From Nemertoderma westbladi (lineage: Eukaryota; Xenacoelomorpha; Nemertodermatida; Nemertodermatidae): a stretch of 64,000 bases of DNA. The DNA lies in NCBI GenBank assembly GCA_032718475.1, contig JAUCBJ010006685.1, forward strand, positions 27,291 to 91,290, written 5' to 3'. Position 1 is the stretch's first letter; the number at the start of each line of letters is the position of its first letter. The notes beneath the pieces were generated by a model. The model saw only the letters and a program-made list of their open reading frames with translations. It did no database searches and was not told where the DNA came from. Shown here one piece after another: positions 59,431 to 64,000 of this stretch. The translations under genes were made by a program, and so were the position numbers.

Positions 59431-62219
59431 ATCACATGACACCTAGCCCTAGCACCTGTCTTGCTGTTTTTTCTTGATACTTTCTGCAATTTGCTAATTT
59501 GATTAATTTCGTGAAATGATTTGCTAGTGCGATTACTTGCTTGTGTTTCTCAATAATTCCTTTGATTGCTGCTAATTACAATTGAACTATGATTTCTACC
59601 TTTGATTAATGGTTCTATGTGATTCTTTTCTGCGCAATAATCCTAAGGGATTCTGAGACTGTCAGACTTTGTGATTTGCATGCGCCGCTACGGTAGCTAT
59701 TAGCATCATGGAGAGCTAAGGTGCCAGTGGGCGGTGGGCGCATCGGGGGGTTGAGCGACTAGGAGAGAGCGGAGGATTCAAAGCGAGCAACGCTGGCCAG
59801 GGTCACCGTTGCGGGCGGGTAACTTGCACTGCGGCACGCAGACCGATCGCCGGTACAGTAATTAGGGGGCTGATGATCCAGATTTTGTCTCTATTTGGTA
59901 TTAGGGGGGCAGGAATTGGGTTAGTTAGGAATCCTAGATGTACCTGGGAGAGGCCTGCGCGTATTACAACGTTGAGTGTGGAGTACGAGTAGTGAATTGC
60001 ACAATTGTAAACTGTGATTTCTAACGCTGATTGGTGTGTTATTGAAGTGTGCCTAAGATTACGAATGCTTAGATAGGCGCTCTTTTCTTTTGATTGATTT
60101 CTATTTCTTAGTTACAATAATTAGTTATTGATTAGGTCAAAGTAATACGGCAATTTAGGCTATTACTATCGAAACCTGTTGCGTGATAAATTAGAATTAC
60201 GTATTCTGGAACTCTTAGTAATTAGTACGCTGTTAAATATTCGTGACTGTAATTAATTAGTAAAAAATTAAGAATTAGTACGCAGCATAGCGGAGAGTAG
60301 CTAAGGTAATAATTAGTGTACTGTAAACTATTCACGCTGAGCGGTTATTTGCATTAGTGGGCAATCAGCTAGAACGCACTATTCGGTACGCACGATACGC
60401 TAGTAATTTTGCTGGCCTAAAGCCAGTCGCGGGCAGTTTTAGACCCGGGGTGGTATTATCCACGTAGAAACAGATACTGTACCATTTTGATATTTTAAAT
60501 ATTCTCGCATTCACACATTACGTTAGGGAACCTCCAGTATTCGCGATTAGAAAGACGTAGGTAATAGCGTGCTTTAATAGTGATAAAATTAGGCGTAAGA
60601 ATACTCTGAGTGCAAGGCCTCTCGCACTCGTCTTAAGTAAGCTTAGGGAGCCGACTCGGGTTTATTGTTTTGGTTATTCCCGCGTGGCTCATAGATTCGA
60701 ACAGTTAGCTCTCTATCGAGCAATCGGTAGAGAAAGGAACAAGCGATTTTGCAGGAGTTGTGTAAAATTAGTAAAATATATTAGTGGACGGCAGATTAGC
60801 GCCATCTAACGGTAAGTAGCGGTTTTGTATTTAGCAACCCTTACAATTTAGTAATAGCACGCTCCTGATCCCCTTTACTTAACAGTAGAGCAGTCTTTGT
60901 GTCTTATTGGTTAGGCGGGAACTTATTAGGTTGGCAGAGAAGTATACCAGTATTTGTCTGTTCAACAGTTCTGCTGTTAGTATAGAGGTCGCGGTTGTTT
61001 ATCAGTAATACGCGCTGTTTGCTGTAGGCTGTAGCGTACAGTAAATAGAGTATTCTTAGGCTGTTAGCTTAGATTATCGTTACTTTAGATTACTGATACT
61101 TCGTATCAGTAATACGCGTCTATTGCTTTGCTGTACTGCGTACAGTAAGGCAGATAGAGTATTCTTAGGCTGTTAGTTTAGACTACTGTTAGTTTAGATT
61201 ACTGTATTCACTAGTTGCGTACGATAGTACAGTAGTACATTAGGCTGATTGCTGTTACTGCGTACGGTAGAAGGGACATTTGTTTTGCCGTACCACACAC
61301 AGTATCATTAGGCTGTTAGGTTGGTGTACTGTTTTACTTACTGTACTGCATACAGTGGATGTACGGTAGTGCGTTTTTGCTAATTGCGAATACAGCAGTT
61401 CCTTAGGCCTTAGGGCAAATTGTAATTAGTAAGTTTTTTGAAATTTTTAGCTAGGTTTGCGAGAATTCAGTTTTCGGTCAAAATTATTTCGTAAAATTCT
61501 AGAGTTTTGTACCGGTATGTTAAGTAACCGCTTAGTTATTTTATACCATCTGGAGATACATGGCAAGACGGAACTTCTGAGTTTGGGGTTCGTGTGGGTC
61601 TGCGGGTTCGGTTTGCAATCAGCGAAGGGCCTGAATCTTTGGACGCGGACGTGGAATCTCACAGCAAACAAGGTTAGTTGTTCTGTTGGCACCAGTGTGT
61701 TTGTGGAAGCAGTAAAAAATTATCGGTTGTTTAACTGCGAAGCTGAACTCAATTTATTAGTTAGGATATTTAGGTTTAGCCGGCCATGGTTTTTTGAATC
61801 GCTCAAGTTAGAGAGAGAGTTAGAGAGTCGCAACCCGAAGATGTAGCCACGCGCTAGTGGATACATAATAATATTTGAAATTAAAATTACGTTGATTAGA
61901 GCTATATATATATAAAATTAGAAATATTCGGGCGGCAAGTATATTTTGAATATTTTGTATTAGATTCAAAGTTATTTTGTGCTATACCGGTATTTAATGC
62001 TATATAATAGCTATATAATAATATTTTGTTTAAATATTGTGCTAGTATTTGCTATAACTATATACCCCATTAAATTCACAATATTGCATTGCGAATTTAT
62101 TTTGACATTTGGACCAACTGATTATTTGACAATTAATTTGACCGTATTTCGGTTAAATTATAATTATATCTCGAATTTTAGCGAGATATTTTTGCCGGAA
62201 GGCAAATATTATTTAGACT
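59431..62219 (+). other. Long leader-like region without a supported gene
   Basis: About 2.8 kb between the promoter-like cluster and the gag-like ORF. It starts with a pyrimidine-rich stretch (59457-59480), passes a GC-rich patch (59680-59850) and becomes AT-rich near 61860-62200. Around 61001 and 61105 the text ATCAGTAATACGCG begins an imperfect 104-bp duplication that includes AGATAGAGTATTCTTAGGCTGTTAG. GTACTGTACAGTA-type words are frequent. Small open frames at 61457-61846 and 61979-62284 show no family resemblance. The region may be an LTR plus untranslated leader. Confidence 0.4.
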
Positions 62220-64000
62220 ATGAGTGTCTCAGACAAAGAGGCACTAGAGGACAGCTACGAGACGGCGGCTGGACCGCCGACTGACGATAGCGTAAATATT
62301 ACTGTTGACGACAATGCCGACTATGACGACGCAGCGAGCGATGCTGACGTAAGTGAACAGGAGGACGAGACAGTGACTAGTGAGGAAGAACAACAACCTC
62401 AAGTAATAGTATTAGGATCCCCTACCGCTACTGTAAGGAAGGACTGTACGGCAGCCCGGACAGAGGTGAGTGATAGGGAGGGTAGTGTAGCAGAAGCGAG
62501 AGCCCGGAGCCCGGTTTCCAGACCTGTGGGTATGGTAAGTGCCGTGGTCCCGACGGCTGTAAGGAGTACCCGTAGTTCCCGAAATAACCCTTCAAGTCCA
62601 CCGAGCGTAAGTCAGGTAAGTGATAGAGAGTTCGACACTGCGATGAAGAAGAAACTTCGCGCGCATGCCGGACATATAACCCGGACGGCGGACAAGGTAA
62701 GGAAGATGTTAGCTGACTCAGCCAACATCGGGAGGGTAGAGTTAGTAGAGATTAGAAGAGGATATAACTCAGCATTATTCAAGCAGACGGAGGAGCTTGC
62801 AGTCCTAGCGAAGAAGGCAGTAGAGTCTCAGTCGAGCGACGTGGCGACGAGGATTTACGACAGGGTTTTAGCAGCCTTGTTGGAGCACCGCGAGTTGTCG
62901 GAGCGATTCCGACGAGTTAGGACGGAGAACTGGCTGCTATGGACATCACAAGCGCAGGCGACTCAAGTGAGTGACGCAGAGTTAAGAGACTTAGTGGAGC
63001 GAGAAGAGATCCAGGATAAAGAAGAGCGCCGTTATCAGAGGGAAGTTACTAGCTGGCTGATGCAGAATGGAGTGGTGGTACCGGGTCAGGTGCTACCGAC
63101 GACGGAGAACATCCAACAGAGGACGTTGACTCCACCCGACGACGCATCCAGAAACAGCGGCGATTCCCAGGTTAGTCACGCGCGAGGTAAGGTTATATGT
63201 GCTAGATCCCTTGTTTCGCACAACTCGGCGGAGGAGAGAAGACGCCGACTGGACGAACAGCAGGCGGAAGTTTTGCGTGCATCGGAAGCACGGAAGGAAG
63301 CCGAGCGGGAACGGGAACGAACACGTAAGTTAGACACGAAGTTGCGAGAGTTGGAAGAGAAAGGTAAGCGTGAGCGAGCGGAACGCGAGCAGAAGGAACG
63401 TGAACTCGAACTTGAACGCGAGCGCAAGGAACGCGAACTCGAACTTGAACGCGAGCAGAAGGAACGCGAACTCCAGCTCGAACGCGAACAGAAGAAACGT
63501 GAGCTCGAACTTGAACGCGAACGCAAGGAACGCGAACTCGAGATCGACAAGGAGCGACAAGCGTTGTATGAAGAGAAGGCGCGTGTGGAAGAAGAGGGCG
63601 CAGCGAGACGAGCGAGGGAAGAAGAAGAACGTAAACTGGCGCAGTTGGAAAGTGCGAGATTAAGTTTAGAGAGCGAAGAACGGACTAGGAAGGCGAATGA
63701 AATCGCCGAGAAGGGGATGCGAATGATCGAAGAATGTGGGGCGAGTGTAGGGACAGAGTTGCGAGAACTGTTCGCACTGCAGAAGGCCGAACAGGAAGCG
63801 AGAACTCCGACTATACGCGAGTCGACGACGACCAGAATTCCTATACCCGGTCCAGCTATTACGAGTACACGGATCGCTAAACCGTTCTCTACATATCGCA
63901 CGCCAGTTGGTATTAGTGCTTCACCCATCGCGCAGAATCTACGTCATCGGAACACCGCACCACTACACACCGAACACGACGACGAAGAGTTTAGAGAAAC
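62220..64000 (+). CDS. Gag-like coiled-coil protein, 3' end outside window
   Basis: An ATG at 62220 opens an uninterrupted frame of 593 codons that runs off the right edge. Residues 1-65 are strongly acidic. Residues 65-140 are Ser/Pro/Arg-rich and disordered. Residues about 145-290 look helical (KKKLRAHAGHITRTADKVRKM, RIYDRVLAALLEHRELSERFRR) and could be a capsid-like or multimerisation domain. Residues about 355-520 form a long charged coiled coil containing five tandem 11-residue repeats of the type KERELELERER (63390-63560). A Pro/Thr-rich segment follows. No zinc knuckle, protease or RT is reached within the window. The intron-free length, preceding promoter and leader, and resemblance in layout to the gag-like ORFs at 13312-17121 suggest retroelement gag; a host coiled-coil protein is the alternative. 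Confidence 0.55.
   Translation, partial: MSVSDKEALEDSYETAAGPPTDDSVNITVDDNADYDDAASDADVSEQEDETVTSEEEQQPQVIVLGSPTATVRKDCTAARTEVSDREGSVAEARARSPVSRPVGMVSAVVPTAVRSTRSSRNNPSSPPSVSQVSDREFDTAMKKKLRAHAGHITRTADKVRKMLADSANIGRVELVEIRRGYNSALFKQTEELAVLAKKAVESQSSDVATRIYDRVLAALLEHRELSERFRRVRTENWLLWTSQAQATQVSDAELRDLVEREEIQDKEERRYQREVTSWLMQNGVVVPGQVLPTTENIQQRTLTPPDDASRNSGDSQVSHARGKVICARSLVSHNSAEERRRRLDEQQAEVLRASEARKEAERERERTRKLDTKLRELEEKGKRERAEREQKERELELERERKERELELEREQKERELQLEREQKKRELELERERKERELEIDKERQALYEEKARVEEEGAARRAREEEERKLAQLESARLSLESEERTRKANEIAEKGMRMIEECGASVGTELRELFALQKAEQEARTPTIRESTTTRIPIPGPAITSTRIAKPFSTYRTPVGISASPIAQNLRHRNTAPLHTEHDDEEFRE

Noticed and set aside
61457-61846. 129-codon ORF in the leader-like region, with an antisense partner
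   Set aside because: Composition and context give no family; likely a chance frame in a long untranslated region.
63176-63928. Minus-strand Ser/Arg-rich 250-codon ORF
   Set aside because: Antisense shadow of the Glu/Arg coiled-coil codons of the ORF starting at 62220.
1-64000. tRNA, rRNA or other structured RNA genes
   Set aside because: No cloverleaf, conserved rRNA segment or snRNA-like sequence was recognised by eye; a covariance-model search would be needed to exclude small ones.

Overview
The window is eukaryotic and looks like satellite- and retrotransposon-rich DNA from an invertebrate animal. The evidence is large minisatellite blocks, two LTR retrotransposons (one Ty3/Gypsy type, one gag-only and possibly BEL/Pao-like), three kinds of non-LTR retrotransposon remains and AT-rich intergenic sequence. 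No bacterial gene organisation and no confidently recognised single-copy host gene is present. The species cannot be determined from sequence alone; a marine invertebrate is a guess.

Layout. 1-9990: a 51-bp satellite (17 codons per unit; each unit can fold into a hairpin of up to 15 bp), split at 6086-8300 by a 5'-truncated non-LTR retrotransposon on the minus strand whose reverse transcriptase (RT) frame is still open. A second, decayed piece of the same RT lies just past the far edge (9996-10242). 10243-12652: AT-rich DNA with a 55-bp tandem repeat, a candidate short exon, and the 3' end of a CR1/jockey-like element. 12658-19140: a complete LTR retrotransposon with 559/555-bp LTRs that differ only by one 4-bp indel, a TTAAT target duplication, gag-like ORFs with a zinc knuckle but no recognisable pol, an internal minisatellite, and a hairpin abutting the polypurine tract. 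19146-22430: AT-rich DNA, a duplicated ~458-bp unit carrying RFX/X-box-like palindromes, and a decayed CR1-like endonuclease piece.

22431-58831: about 33 kb of a 42-bp satellite (roughly 780 units, several layers of higher-order repeat), interrupted by a 233-bp spacer (26778-27010) and by a 3252-bp Ty3/Gypsy element (38532-41783, minus strand). The Gypsy element has identical LTRs, gag and pol overlapping with a GGGAAAC -1 frameshift site, and an internal deletion that removed RNase H and most of integrase. 58832-64000: a 25-bp repeat, a promoter-like cluster (CArG, CCAAT, TATA), a long leader-like region, and a 593-codon gag-like coiled-coil ORF that runs off the right edge.

The recognisable genes are retroelement genes rather than a host pathway. 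The most distinctive signals are the hairpin satellite, the Gypsy frameshift signal, the gag-only LTR element with its hairpin next to the polypurine tract, and the X-box repeat. The very long open frames inside the satellites follow from unit lengths divisible by three and are not treated as genes.
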